Positions 26,258-37,882 are shown, counted from the stretch's first letter. The stretch is DNA of 64,000 nucleotides from Bradysia coprophila (GCF_014529535.1 NC_050737.1:5775883-5839882); one strand, 5' to 3'. Program-made: numbers and translations. The notes: a model not told the origin generated them from the letters alone.

Positions 26258-26594
26258 ACTAATTTTTTTCAAACTTTTTTTTTCTCAGGAATTTTGAGCT
26301 TTCTTACTGCATAAAGTGGAAAACTCTTTTATAGGAGTTATAAAAGACTGAGCTACATACGTTCATCGTTGAGGATAACATTGGTTATCAATATAATCAT
26401 TCCTCAATAAGTAATCCACATGCCACGGGCTATTAGTTTGATTATTTCATTATTACTGAGCCTATATTACAAGTTCGGATTCAAATGTACATTTGAAGCG
26501 GTGAATTGGATAAAACTAATCATTTGATTTTGGGACAAATCTGTAGAACTGTGATTTACAAATTTGGTTTGCAAATTTACAATATTCATTTTAT

Positions 26595-27085
26595 TGTTTG
26601 AGGCTTCACATCAGGTAGTAGAGAATTTGTTATTTTCAATATTCAGTGTCAAAAACCTTCGTACCTTTACTAGAGTTACATTATGTGAAAGAAAATATGA
26701 TTTTTTTTTCTTCCAAAAAATCGTGGTGAATCGCGTTACTTACGGTTTCCATTTTTTCAACTGTGTCAGCGGTCATAAAGGTGACACAGAATTTACTTAA
26801 AAAACCTATTTCAACGAAACCGAATCTTTTTTACCTGAAGAAATGCCAGCAAAGGCAGCTGTAATAATGACATCCTGAAATTATGGTTCACCTAAAATGT
26901 TATCATTGCGAGGTAATGAGGTCGGAGAACGTACAAAGTAAAATCAGTCACTATTTTGCTAGGCACAACACACGGTGTCCGGCTGTAACAAACTATGGAC
27001 AAATAACATCATCGTCTAATAGTAGCTCATACCATCTGGCTAAAGCCTTACCATGGGAAAATTGTTTTCCTGCGAAATAGGTAAG
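26595..27085. repeat. conserved non-coding block, copy 3
   Basis: It is homologous to 17178-17760 and 22666-23225, with more small deletions than either. Confidence 0.72.
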
Positions 27086-27787
27086 TTCATTGCGATACGA
27101 AATTGAAAAGGACCGAACAAGGGTCCCATTTAAATCTAAAAGTGAACGTTGGTGTAGAATTCGGTAGATTTCAATTCAGTGAATGTGCTTAAGGTATTGC
27201 GGATGGCCAGTATTTTTAATAACTAAATTTATGTTCGATCATAGATCTAAACAGTGAAAATATTCGATTTTGTTTGAGTTTTGACTTTCTGGAATTATAT
27301 GCCTTTATTGTTCGAGTGCAAGAAGTTGCGTTCCTATTTCTCTCTAATCGATAAGTTCTGATTAATAGAAATTTCGATTGATTTATGGGAAAAGCAGAAA
27401 CTAAAAATGTTTATCAATCGATTTGCCTTGTCCAAGTCCACCGCACAATTTTTTCCTCTAGAAGGTCATTTCGCGATTTCTAGTGTTGAGACTTTTTTCG
27501 TCTTGTTTCATTCCTCATATAATCCTATCGTTTTCTTTTTTTTTATTTAGATGAGAATGGAGATGTGCATTTGGTCGAACCAATAAAAAAAAAAAAAAAA
27601 AAAAAAGATTGGTCTCGGACCCAATTGATATGGTACATATCAGATCACATTATTTACACTTAGAGTGTGGTTTTGCACTTATAGTGCGTTAAGGAACGAT
27701 AGTTGTTTTTGTAAGGAACGGTACTGTCGTTTGGGGCTGAATGTACAATATCAACCGGTTGAACAACCCTTTTCAACCAATCTTTTT

Positions 27788-27863
27788 CCCCGGGAATCGA
27801 ACCTGCGGTCTTTGGGTGCGCTTCAGTCTTTCGATCCCGAGTGCTACCACCTGCGCCACGGTG
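27788..27863 (-). repeat. tRNA-like element, minus series, copy 4
   Basis: The 76-nt core is identical to the other copies, with A-box-like and B-box motifs intact on the - strand. A short hairpin (GGTTGAA paired with TTCAACC) lies about 15 bases downstream in transcript sense. Confidence 0.75.
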
Positions 27864-28560
27864 ATAGGTGATGAAGCAACGTTTTTAGCTGAAACAGATC
27901 ATTCGGAATATATTCGGGTGAACATCGTTGTTCAAATAATTGAAAAATAAACGGACACATTGAAATGCTAAAAACGAGTTTTTGTATCTTAATTTTTTGC
28001 CAATGCTAGAGCGAGTGGACAGCACACATACGCAATCAAGTGGCTACACAAGAGGTCTATTGTTTAGCTGATGAAGTTTGATCGTACAAGTGTTGGACGA
28101 AAGCCGAATCAGTATCGTCAGAGCTGTCGGAGATGCAATTCATTTTAATTCTGTGGAAGTTTTTTTTTAGAGTAGACTTGTCAAGAAGGTTTCACAATTT
28201 ATGACGATGTTCTATGGACTGACAAATTTTACTGTCAACAAAAATAGTGAAATGAAACGGAAGAAAATATTTTTTAATTATAATTTTTAAAAAAATCAAA
28301 AGAGACGTTAGGATCGATCTCGGGCACATTTCACCACAAATCGAATTGACATCAGCGAATTGAAGTATAGTAAAGTGAGGAAAAAAAGACGAGTATTTTG
28401 TCTTCCTCTATTCGTAAATAACTGAAAACGGAAATTTATAAGGAATATTCTGATCCGTAGAGAATAAAATGACCGGATCATAATACATTCGCGTGCTGTC
28501 AACAAAAAGCAACGCTTTTATCGATAAATCAATTGGAAATTCTACCAAACCAAAGTACAT

Positions 28561-29547
28561 TTTTACCATAAACTTCATGGCGTAAGGCCGTAATGGTCAT
28601 TTTTGTTCATTTAGTCGTTTTCTACATTTTTACATTGCACCACAGATGACAAATGTGACAGGAATGGAAAAAAAAATTGGGACTCAATTACTCTAGGTTC
28701 TAAGAAAACAGGTTCACAGGTGAGTTGATTACGATGGCAGCGATAGTAAAGTTGTTTTGATTCAGAACTCATGAAAAATACGATGGTAACGACTCGAGTT
28801 TAATAAGGAATATATGAGGAGAAAGGATTGCACTTACTCTGCTTACCTTCAACGACATTTATGAAGAGAATCGGAAATGTTACTAAAGATTTCTTGTCTT
28901 ACTGGTACCTGTTCCGTTCCTAAGCTTTATAGAGCTGCAGTGTAGTTCCAAGATACAATAACCAATAAACGAATGACTATTGCATGTGAATTGTATACAT
29001 GCCGTACGTATTATCAAGAATTTTTCCTTGATTTGGCTTAAGTTAATTGAGTCGCAGGCCCTCACCTGCATTTGCAGTAGTTTTCATTTCCGAGGAGGTT
29101 TACCACTTAACTACGTATAATAACTTACGTTTGTTTGGACATTGACTTTTGATTATCTTCAGATCGAACGAATCAGAATAGTGAATTGTAACATATTAGG
29201 AGAGTTTTCGCGTGAAAAAAAAGATGAAAAGCCTTTCCGACAAATCTGATAACTTTATTCCTACAATAAAGACCTCTTGTCTACACTGAACACTGAGATC
29301 ACTCTAGATCTTCGAATGATGACCATCAAAGCATCGGAAAACCAGCAACTGCAAAACTAGGAATACCATATGTGTATCATGTGCTTTATCCACCAGATCT
29401 ATTACAGCTTTCTATGCAAATGATTTCTGACTTTTTTAAAAGCGATTCCTGATCTCAATTTCAGGATGCTTTTGAATTTTTTAAATAAAATTTTTGCCTT
29501 CCTCAAATGTGGAATTTGAGACTGTTTTTCAAGCAACAGTAAGATAC
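28561..29547. other. gap between the duplication array and Ir40a
   Basis: No gene is visible. The part nearest 29547 should contain the 3' UTR of the - strand Ir40a gene; no unambiguous poly(A) signal was found there. Confidence 0.55.
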
Positions 29548-32409
29548 CTAGAGAACGAAAACAAAGGATTTTTCTCTCGCTTGGATTAAATTTTTGAAAA
29601 GGCTACCTGCAAGCACATATCCAAAAGCTAAGGCGAAGAAAGCTCCTTGCAAAATACGCAAATTGATCGGCTGTAGTTTTGGTTCGACTCTATCAAAATA
29701 ATCGAAATGCAGTACTGACATCAATAAATTATACAAAATAAATACCTACAGTCTCGGCTGTTGATGATTGGTATTTTCAACTGAGCTGGTTCGTAAATTT
29801 TCCTCATTCATTTGATTCATTTGAATCATTCGTTCATACTCAGCGTTGGTCATTTTTTCTAAGATTCCTCCCTCGAACAAATGCATTAATCTACAATAAA
29901 CATTCACAATTTACATAGAATACAAACACCCCGTAAATAAGCTCAATTCCTGTCGGTAACAAGCGATTAAATGTTCACACATACACTTCGTTCAAACTCT
30001 CCAAAAATGGGCATCCTGTCTGGACAGCTACCGCCGAATATCTTGTGTATAGTTTTTCACTAATTTGGAAATTCTGCGTTCCTAAACATTATGAAAACAG
30101 TATACTAACTGATCTGCTTGATTCTACATCGGACAATTTCACATACCGTAACGTTTCATGTTAAAGTACAATGTCTCTCTACCACCTAGAATAGCCTTAG
30201 TAGAACCCTCTTTAATCAAACTGATGCCTTCTTCAACTGAAGACACTAAATAGCCATGGTTATGACTATTAGATTGATGCTTCATCAGTCTGTACAGACG
30301 ATTGAATATTGCGGTGCTATTCTGAATCAGAAATTTTCTTGTGTGAGTGGAAGGACACAAAAATCATTACATATTGTCTCTACCAAGCCAATATTATTAC
30401 CTCAAGTATACTCAACGATGAACTTTGACGTTCCACGTATAGTTGGTATCCTTTATTCAACATTGCTGTCTCCAATCGTTGAAGTGTGTCTAAAATGAAA
30501 GTAAATTTAATTCTACAATCGTTTCTTGACACTCTCTACACTTATTGGCGGTTCACGGGCTGGACTAGCCAGTTGCGAGGTGAGCTGTGCAGAATACACA
30601 TCTGCCAGTACATAGGTGGCAGCTAGCCATAGCATCGACGAAAGACATTTTGCTCGTATCCCAGAAAAGGGGAAAACGTTACAGCCTATAAATTACAACA
30701 AATTGAAGGCTGGATCAATTCTAGCGTTTACTGGTTTACTTTGCTTAAGAAATAGCGTGACACTGAACCATATGCACTTCTGGAATAAATGCTTTGGAAT
30801 GGTTTTCTGATCCACATAATTTCGATTAATCAGTCGAACATCTCTAATGCCATAACTCATTTCTTTCAAGTAGACTTCACTAAAAACATGACATTTCCTC
30901 AGCGCCGAACCATTTTTCTTCTTCGTCCTCTTACATCGTTTGCTTTCGCACAAATTAAAACAATTTCGAGAGGTGGAATCTTGCCACCAGTATGGTATTG
31001 CAACGACATAGTAGAAAGCTGGTCCCGATATCACAACGGTTAAAATCAGGAATGGCCACACCTCTTTCCGAAAAGGTCTGATCAATGCAAATGCTTCACT
31101 CAGTTTGCGTGGTGAGTGAGTCACAAACGCACCCGAATCGACTAACGTGAAAAATGAAAATTCCACAGCTTTCTTTCGTTCGAAAGTGATTCCAACATCG
31201 CCGAGAAGTAAGTCGGCTTCCTATCAGAGAAAATATTCAATTCGCAGGTAGAGTGAAGATGTTTTGTTAGTTACCCGTCTCTGGATCTTGCCCAGTGCTC
31301 CAGAAAACGAGAGATTATCCGTGTCTGCTTCAATTATTGATGAGCCTTGCGTTCGCTCCAACGGATCTATGTAGTTAACGTTGAAGTTCATTTTCTTGGC
31401 AATCAATTTCAACAAATTAAAGTCTCGTCCACCAGTCACATGGAACAGACTTTCATTTGTTGCACCAAGACCATTCTCGTCATTGTTATCATTGTATTCG
31501 GAGTAATTGTTATATTTGACGAAATACCAAGGCGGTGACTGCAACATAAACCTTTAGCATAGATTCTAGTAAAAATAAGAACAGGACCGGCCCTTCCAGC
31601 CCGTACCTAATCAATGAAATGCTTACGTGAATAATAGGGATAGATAGAACGCGCTCACCGAAATTGCGATAAACATCCTTCGGACTGGGCAGCAATGGCA
31701 CCTTGAACAGTCCTAAGCTGTTTGCATCATACCAGTTTACCAATTTTAGTTCACCCATATCATGAGGCGTCGCCTGATTGTAGTACACTCGAAGTACTGC
31801 TAACCTTGATCTAATTATAAGTACAATTCGAAATGGTTCGCTGAAATGATAGGCATCACGACGTTTCGGCAAATGGGTTGCATTCCAGAAAAATACGAAT
31901 AAACTCAAACGATGACCTAGATTTCGATTACGTAACTGACAAAATATTCCATTTATCATTTGACGGCATCAACGATCAAGGCTTCTGCTACAATCTCACT
32001 CACCTCACGCAAAATATGAAATGGTTCAGCGAAAATTAAACTGGTCGTCTCAATGAAACCTTTCTGATTCTCTTCGATATTTTGAAAATATTGTTCGAAA
32101 TCGTAGAAGATGCAAGTCTTCAGCTCGGACGATTCATGGATGTACTTCATTATGTCGTCAATATCCGTTACGTTGGAATTTCTCGATGCGAAAATGTTTA
32201 TCGAATTTGCATTCTGAGCTTTACTTATTTCGGTTAAACCTGTTCCGGTGAAAGCACATTAGAAGAAATAAAAATGTGAAAATTATCGAGTCCGGCAGAC
32301 CTATAGTAATTTCAGAGATGTTTGAGGATTGCTGATAGTCGATGTTAGCACTTATGCAAGAAAGCTGACCGAATAAAACTATTTTATCGATTACGTTGGA
32401 TATCTTCAT
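29548..32409 (-). CDS. Ir40a: ionotropic receptor Ir40a
   Basis: IR40a is a variant ionotropic glutamate receptor that in Drosophila works with IR93a and IR25a in dry-air sensing neurons. Eleven exons join in phase to 728 residues: 32301-32409, 32004-32239, 31627-31935, 31275-31538, 30740-31220, 30542-30685, 30401-30489, 30147-30321, 29985-30081, 29750-29890 and 29548-29689. The N-terminal domain has GHRLSLFVFFW and YYNQATP..LVNWYD. The S1 half of the ligand-binding domain has SPPWYFVKY and VTGGRDFNLL (about residues 219-306). LLLGDVGITFERKKAVEFSF precedes M1 (about 360-382). YVLADVYSAQLTSQ lies at the end of the pore region, and PPINTLQRLE opens S2. The last exon carries the final membrane segment LQGAFFALAFGYVLAG (about 693-712). 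These motifs and the order of the exons leave little doubt about the subfamily. No lesion was seen. The N-terminus lacks a strong signal peptide, so a further 5' exon cannot be excluded. Confidence 0.92.
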
Positions 32410-33375
32410 CGTGGAACAGTTCAGATTAAATTAAATTTCATGAAATCGAATCCATAAATTCACCACCCCATTACTGACCTGAAAATAAGCTTAAATGTTA
32501 AACGTCGAGACGTTGACGAAATAATTGCCTCGTTATCCAGACAATTATTAAAAAGTGTTCCTTATAAGGGAAATTCACATTCAGAAGTGGCAGAAGTGTG
32601 TCAGTGGTATTTATATCAAAGCAAAACTACAGCGATATTACAACGGACTACAATCACACCAACAAATTAGAGAACTCAAATCTAGAAATGTTTCGTTAGG
32701 ATAGATAGATAGAGAGAGAGAAGGTGTTCAATGGTATCGCACCTTTTAAAAAATTAAGGATTCGCCATATTCTTCAGAAGTATTAGTATTAATAGAATTG
32801 TCTTATACATTTTCGTTACAATTCAGTTCTTCATTATGAAACAATTTAGCTTCGCTTATGTTTTCTCTAGTGCAAGTGTTCCGAATACCCCCAGGTATTT
32901 CAAGATGGTAAAAGACCTGACGGTATGCCTTTGATACCATGGAGTCATGTTTGATCACTCTCGTGGGATGTAACCGTCCGGGATACTATTGCCGCATCAT
33001 ATATTAATGATTCATCAAAGAAAGCACGGTCCATTGCTGAAAAAGCAGAGAGACATAAGCATAACCATTATATTTCTTTGAAACAAAATTATTTGCTAAC
33101 CCCACTTGCTTTCGAGACTTTAGGTTGCATGGGTCCGGAAACAAAGAAATTTATTGATAATGAACAAAGCAACGGGTGAGGTAAAATCGAAAAAATACCG
33201 CTTGCAAAGAATCTCGATCGCAACATTCAACGTGATAACGCTGCTTGTATTTTGGGAACATTAGGGAAGAAGATTGATGATGTTTATTTACTGTAAAGTT
33301 TTTAATTTTTTGAAAAGGTCGATTTTTTACCGGCTGCGCAATAATTGGGAGTTGTCTTTTTTGTCGCATTTATTA
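32410..33375. other. intergenic, with a GATA/GA microsatellite
   Basis: No gene is seen. A simple repeat of GATA then GA lies at about 32699-32722. The first few hundred bases should hold the Ir40a promoter. Confidence 0.55.
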
Positions 33376-33498
33376 TATATTATGCATCTGTTGCCAAGAT
33401 TGGTATTTTGACGTGTAGGACATTATTGCCCGAGCCGAAGGCGTGGGCCATAATGCCTACACGTCAAAATAACAGTCTGGCAATAGGTGCATATCATA
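33376..33498. mobile_element. foldback element with GC-rich apex
   Basis: The left arm (33376-33431) and right arm (33446-33498) are inverted repeats centred on TATTTTGACGTGTAGG and its complement, with a short GC-rich loop containing GAGCCGAAGGCG. No coding frame is present. Confidence 0.65.
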
Positions 33499-33588
33499 TT
33501 TTATCTGTCGAGAACAGATATGTCGAGATAAACAAAAACTCCCTAGAGGGATAAGCTCGACATTATCGTTCTAGACAGATAAAAATAA
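33495..33588. mobile_element. second foldback element abutting the first
   Basis: The arms around TTTATCTGTCGAGAACAG (left) and its near complement before 33588 form a hairpin with a small loop. It touches or slightly overlaps the preceding foldback element, a pattern also seen at 42.9-44.9 kb and 52.0-52.3 kb. Confidence 0.55.
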
Positions 33589-33743
33589 TAACTTGACTTT
33601 TGCTTGAAGTGCGTTGCTATAATGCGAGATCGTACACATATAACTTCTGGATCGGTTTCGCGTTTGCTATGCACTTACACAATGATATTACGCAATAATT
33701 GCAACTTCATCACTCATTTTCGTGCTGTGTTCACAATTGTGTT

Positions 33744-33822
33744 AGCTCATTAGCTCAGATGGTAGAGCGTCAGTTTCGAAACTGAAAATAATTGAAGGCC
33801 GGTTGTTCGAGTCTTTGGTTCT
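33744..33822 (+). repeat. tRNA-like element, plus-series type, inverted pair member 1
   Basis: A-box region TTAGCTCAGATGGTAGAGC and B-box-like GTTCGAGTC are present and a T5 run follows. The anticodon region is a perfect 16-nt palindrome, TCAGTTTCGAAACTGA. The T stem is broken, so this copy looks decayed. Confidence 0.65.
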
Positions 33823-34072
33823 CATTTTTGCAAAATATCCACAAAATTCTTTGCAAACGCAATAGAAACGATGTAGCGAGGTTATCTTTGAATGAGTCAT
33901 TGCAAGGAAATGAACCCAACGTGGCTAATATTCCATAACAAGTAGCTAGTACACAATTGTAAGTTGAGTGTATACTTTCCCTAAACTTTTTCGAAATTCT
34001 ACTCAGACCGTGCAGCGAGGAACAAAGCAATTTCATTGTTTCTGTTGAGATGCAACCGAGAAGGGTTCAAAG

Positions 34073-34407
34073 CAGGGCCTACTTTTTAGAAACTTTTAGA
34101 GAAAATCGAGAAATTCAAGAAACTTTGAGAAATTCAAGAAACTTCGAGTAATTCAAGAAATTTCGAGAAATATTTCTTGAATTTCTCAAAGTTTCTTGAA
34201 TTTCTCGAATTCGATAAATTTCAAGAAATTCCAGAAAATTCAAGAAATTCGGGAAACTTCGAGAAATTCAAGAAATTTCAAGAAACTAATTTCTCGAGTT
34301 TCTTGAAGTTTCTCGAATTTCTCGAATTCGATAAATTTTAAGAAATTCGAGAAAATTCGAGAAATTTCAAGAAATTCAAGAAATTAGTTTCCAAAAAGTA
34401 GGCCCTG
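34073..34407. mobile_element. hAT-type MITE with 8-bp target duplication
   Basis: Terminal inverted repeats of 22 bp begin CAGGGCCTACTTTTT and match at 21 of 22 positions. They are flanked by direct 8-bp repeats GTTCAAAG (34065-34072 and 34408-34415). CAGGG ends and 8-bp target duplications are typical of hAT transposons. The interior is non-coding and made of short GAA/TTC-rich repeats such as GAAATTCAAGAAA. The paralogous stretch near 35050 lacks the element, which supports a real insertion. Confidence 0.88.
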
Positions 34408-34577
34408 GTTCAAAGACAATATTGCGGTTCTCTAATGTCCATTCCCTAAGATGTTTCATGGCTTAGCTGACAATGTTGGCACAATGAGCCTTGTCTGGAT
34501 GCCACATCCCAATGTGAATATTTTGCAAAAAAAAGAGACCCAAAGTTCAAGCACCATTCATTTATTTAAAAATAATG

Positions 34578-34661
34578 TGCTCATGGTGGACTCGAACCAC
34601 CGGCCTTCATAACTTTTGAAGTGATTTTGAAATGACGCTCTACCATCTGAGCTAATGAGCT
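34578..34661 (-). repeat. best-folding tRNA-like element, inverted pair member 2
   Basis: On the - strand the acceptor AGCTCAT/ATGAGCA pairs at six of seven positions, the D stem GCTC/GAGC at four of four and the T stem GGTGG/CCACC at five of five. A box and B box (GGTTCGAGTCC) are intact, and a T5 run follows. The 34-nt stretch between D and T arms is about 12 bases longer than in a standard tRNA and has no clear anticodon stem. An intron-bearing or damaged tRNA gene, or a tRNA-derived element, are all possible. Confidence 0.7.
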
Positions 34662-34929
34662 ACGCTAACTTAACAACACAATTGTGAACACAGCACGAAA
34701 ATGAGTTATGAAGTTGCAATATATTTAGCAATATCTTTTTGTAAGTGCATAGCAAACGCGAAACCGATCCAGAAGTTATTATGTGTGCGATCTCACATTA
34801 TAGCGAAACTGGACGAAAGTGCTTTTTAAGTTATGTCCATCTCAAAAGAAAATTCAATTGGTATAATATTAGCACCTTTTTCAAACTTACATCTCCACCA
34901 TCTGAACTAAAGGGTAATAAAAATCAGCT

Positions 34930-35153
34930 GGTATAAAATGACAATTTTGGAAATTCGGCTCAGAGGCTCTGAGGCAGAGCTAGCATCCGTGCAGCAAGGA
35001 ATCAATTAATTTCATTTTTCTGAAACGTTGACATCACATAAGCAGAAAGATTTAAAGATAATATTGCAGTTCTCTTTATGTTTGTGGTCTGTACCCTAAG
35101 ATTTTTCTTAGCTTTGCCGACAATGTTGGCGCAATGAGCCTTGTCTGGATGCC
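34930..35153. repeat. direct duplicate of 33955-34510 without the MITE
   Basis: Both copies share ATTTTCATTT-like and GTGCAGC..GGAA sequence, then AATATTGC.GTTCTCT and GCAATGAGCCTTGTCTGG. At the point where the hAT-type MITE sits in the first copy, this one reads straight through (GATTTAAAGATAATATTGC). Confidence 0.75.
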
Positions 35154-35501
35154 ATAGAAAAAGGGTTGTAAAAACGTAGCAATTTATTTATTTCTTACTG
35201 TTGCCCACAATTTTAAGCTGTTGATCCTTTACTCGAATGGCTTTACCATGAGTGGGTACTGGGTAGGGAAGAGTAAAAGCTCTGTTTGTTTTGCTTTCTT
35301 TTATTACTTTCGTTGTATTTTAGCAATTCATCTATAGGTATTTCAGCTGTGGGTATTTATAGTGATCCCAAACGATCTACACAGGATATTCAATCAATGA
35401 AAATAAACGGAGGAAAAGATTTGCAAGCGCTGTCACATGTTTCTCAACCTAATTTCGTATTTCCGGGAAAGTTAAACTACATTTGCTGCATTTGTCGTCT
35501 C

Positions 35502-36989
35502 TTATGACCTAATTTCATTTATTAAATTAGCTTTGGCAATCTCAATAACATTCGGTCGACAAATTGAATTGATAAACGAATGAATCGATCTGTATTCAGC
35601 AGCGGCTTCAATTCCATCTTCCACCGTTGGGTCGAAACGCTTTGCATTTGTTTTCAGTATATCGATGAACACGTCCTTCGTTATGCATTCGTTCGATTGG
35701 ATGACATCGTCACATTTGTCGAGTATTTTGGCTAGTTCGTCGGGCGATAAATATTTATAGGGAAAGTTGTTGACTTTGAGTCGCTTGTTTATCGAGTCGG
35801 TTGAGTATGACAACAGACTCTTCAACAGTTTCATGTGAGAGGTGATATCAAATTCGGTCAGTGTTTCAATCTGCAATAAAATGAAATTTTTGATGAATCT
35901 TATCACCTTGATGTATCACGTTGAAAAATCACCTCATTGGGATTGAAGACAGCTGATCGCAGATTGTCATTTAAACTATTTGTGATGCCACATATTTGCG
36001 TCTGTACGATACATTCGTCAATTTGTGACTGCACATCAATGTCCTTTGAAAACAAAATGGAAGATTTTATTTTCTCTTAAAGTGTTCACCTCGTTGGCAA
36101 AGGAAGTTTGTGGGGATTCATTCCATAGGCTTAAAGACACATACCAGAGGAATCCATGTATTGATGGACAAAGATGTTTCCAAATTTTCGGCATAATGCC
36201 ACCAATGACGAGGAACTATCAACGCATCGCCGGCTTTTAATATTAAGTGATGTGGTTGCGCAATGTCTGACAAAACAATAAAAGGAGCAAAATTAGCGTC
36301 GTTCATTGGACATTTTGTTGTGCTTTCCCTTACTTTGAAATTGGTCCAGGTCATTCGGACTGTAAAAATTTTCGCTACAGTAGACACTTGACTCTTCATA
36401 AGGTACCCGAGTTGGAGATAAACGTTCATTAGGCGGAAACAGCAGCCATGACTTACTAATAATTGGAAAGAAATTTTTCAATTCCCTTTCCTAAATGTCC
36501 GAGTGACTATAGTGTTATTAAGTCGTACCTGCCATACACCTGAACGACAATATTGCATCCATACGAATCAAAATGAGCTGGAGTGTGTGCTCCTCTCGAT
36601 CCGAACCAAAAGTTAATGTATTCCGTATCGGGGAATCCGAATCGTTCAAAGTCTACTCCATTCCAGCATTGCTTTGGCAGGACATTTAGGCTCTTGTAGC
36701 TGAATGTCGCCCATTGTTGGGGATTTTCGGCTAAATGAAACCTGGTCATGTATTCGTCCATCGTCATTCGACATAATTGCCGGTGCCGTTCCCATTGCGG
36801 ATATTTGTTGTGTTTAATGTTTGCTACTTCGAATGGTATGCCGTCCTCAAATGATTGGTCCAAATAGGAACACCATTGCGTTAAATTCATTGATTTTAAA
36901 CATTCCCAATCCAAGTCCAAATTTTTGATGATGCACGGTTTGTCGATATTCAGCAGTATATGTTTAATGTCGATCGGCTCAAGTAACAT
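35502..36989 (-). CDS. HSPBAP1: JmjC-domain protein, HSPBAP1 type
   Basis: Five exons join in phase to 394 residues: 36529-36989, 36334-36455, 36145-36266, 35933-36043 and 35502-35870. The JmjC (cupin) fold of Fe(II)/2-oxoglutarate oxygenases is clear. The first metal ligands are His139 and Asp141 in TPAHFDSYGCN; the distal histidine is probably His218 in VPRHWWHYAEN. SWLLFPPNE and TRVPYEESSVY between them are hallmarks of the HSPB1-associated protein 1 family. PQWERHRQ near residue 65 lies in the N-terminal part. The C-terminal exon is helical and less conserved; it has no recognisable extra domain. The family's substrate is not settled; related proteins are hydroxylases. All key residues are present and no lesion was seen, so it should be active. 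The start is the first ATG of the open exon. Confidence 0.93.
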
Positions 36990-37759
36990 ATTAATTCGTT
37001 CGGGTACGGGCCAAAAGTGTTTTGTTTACATTCAAAACAAAATGATTTTTATTGTTGGATACAGTGAAAACTGTCTGACAAAAAACAGCTGACGATCATT
37101 AATGACGTTAAACATGTTCGTGTACAACGAAGTTGTTCCATCATTTTCAAAGTTTTGTTTACGAAATTTCGCGGGAATTTTTTAATCTGATGATTGATAG
37201 TTTCTTACCGTTTCTTACTGATATAAATTGACGGGTTTTGTTTACATTTGACATTTCGCGTTATCAACGGACCATAAGAGTACATATGAGTACATATGTA
37301 CTTACTCATGTACTCTAATGGTCTGTTGTAAAGGCGCAATGGGAAAACATTCTAACATATTTTCTTGATAAAATGTTTTTGGGGGAATTTGAAAAAATGT
37401 AGGAAAATTCCAAAAAATATGGGAAAATGTTTTGCCAAAAATGAGTGACTGCACCTCTAATCATACACATCAGGGTAGCACATGATCTGTGGTTACGTGG
37501 TCAGGTTGTCGAGGGAAGCTATTTTAACACGAATTAGCTTAGATTTAGTCCTCTATCCGTTGCGATAACAATCTGTATTCAAATTGACTCCATGAGTGCC
37601 GGTTCTCCGAAACGGCTGGATGGATCCGCGAACTGAATGTGGTTCCTTTTCCTTATAGTACTCGAGTACCTCAATAAGAACATGAAGAAAAATCAGAGGT
37701 GGTATCGCGACTCAATTTAAGTTTTGTTCAACCACACCATGCACTGAGTTGAGAAATTA
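36990..37759. other. intergenic, with a small palindrome
   Basis: No gene is visible. At 37265-37328 a near-perfect palindrome has the arms GGACCATAAGAGTACAT and ATGTACTCTAATGGTC, possibly a small foldback element. Confidence 0.5.
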
Positions 37760-37882
37760 GTATTTTACATAACTATATAGGGATAAAAAGTTGAAAAGCT
37801 CAATAAACACACTAAAACGAGACTTTTCCTTTTTAATACTGAGTTGTAATGGATTTTATATGTCGCTGAGTGATAAGACTAA
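37760..37882. mobile_element. foldback element of the TTACATAACTC family, copy 1
   Basis: It opens with TTTTACATAACTATATAGGG and closes with TTGTAATGGATTTTATATG, as do the copies at about 51971-52086 and 57741-57880. The arms around GGGATAAAAAG are more decayed here. Confidence 0.5.

Larger units (their letters stand above)
13423..28560. repeat. decaying segmental duplication array downstream of CTP synthase
   Basis: The stretch is built of four irregular segments of about 4-5 kb that share modules in a constant order. The full order is CTP synthase pseudogene, HIBCH pseudogene, spacer (16440-16760, 21630-21990, 25670-26010), + strand tRNA-like element, non-coding block (17178-17760, 22666-23225, 26595-27085), block with - strand tRNA-like element (14485-15560, 18165-19400, 23280-24300, 27300-28500) and a tail (19680-19910, 24540-24810). 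Segments lack different modules, so deletions followed duplication. Introns and flanks are copied along with exons, which shows duplication at the DNA level and not retrotransposition. Divergence is high, so the array is old. Apart from the listed pseudogenes and tRNA-like elements I see no gene in it. Confidence 0.85.
33614..34804. repeat. inverted duplication carrying a tRNA-like element on each inner end
   Basis: The stretch 33614-33775 recurs inverted at 34639-34804. Both contain GATCGGTTTCGCG, GTTCACAATTGTG and the start of a tRNA-like element facing inward. The interior also holds a hAT-type MITE and one copy of a direct duplication whose partner lies at 34930-35153. Confidence 0.75.

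Noticed and set aside
15112-34661. Calling the A/B-box elements functional tRNA genes
   Set aside because: No copy has both a proper acceptor stem and a proper anticodon arm, so no amino acid can be assigned; they are listed as tRNA-like.
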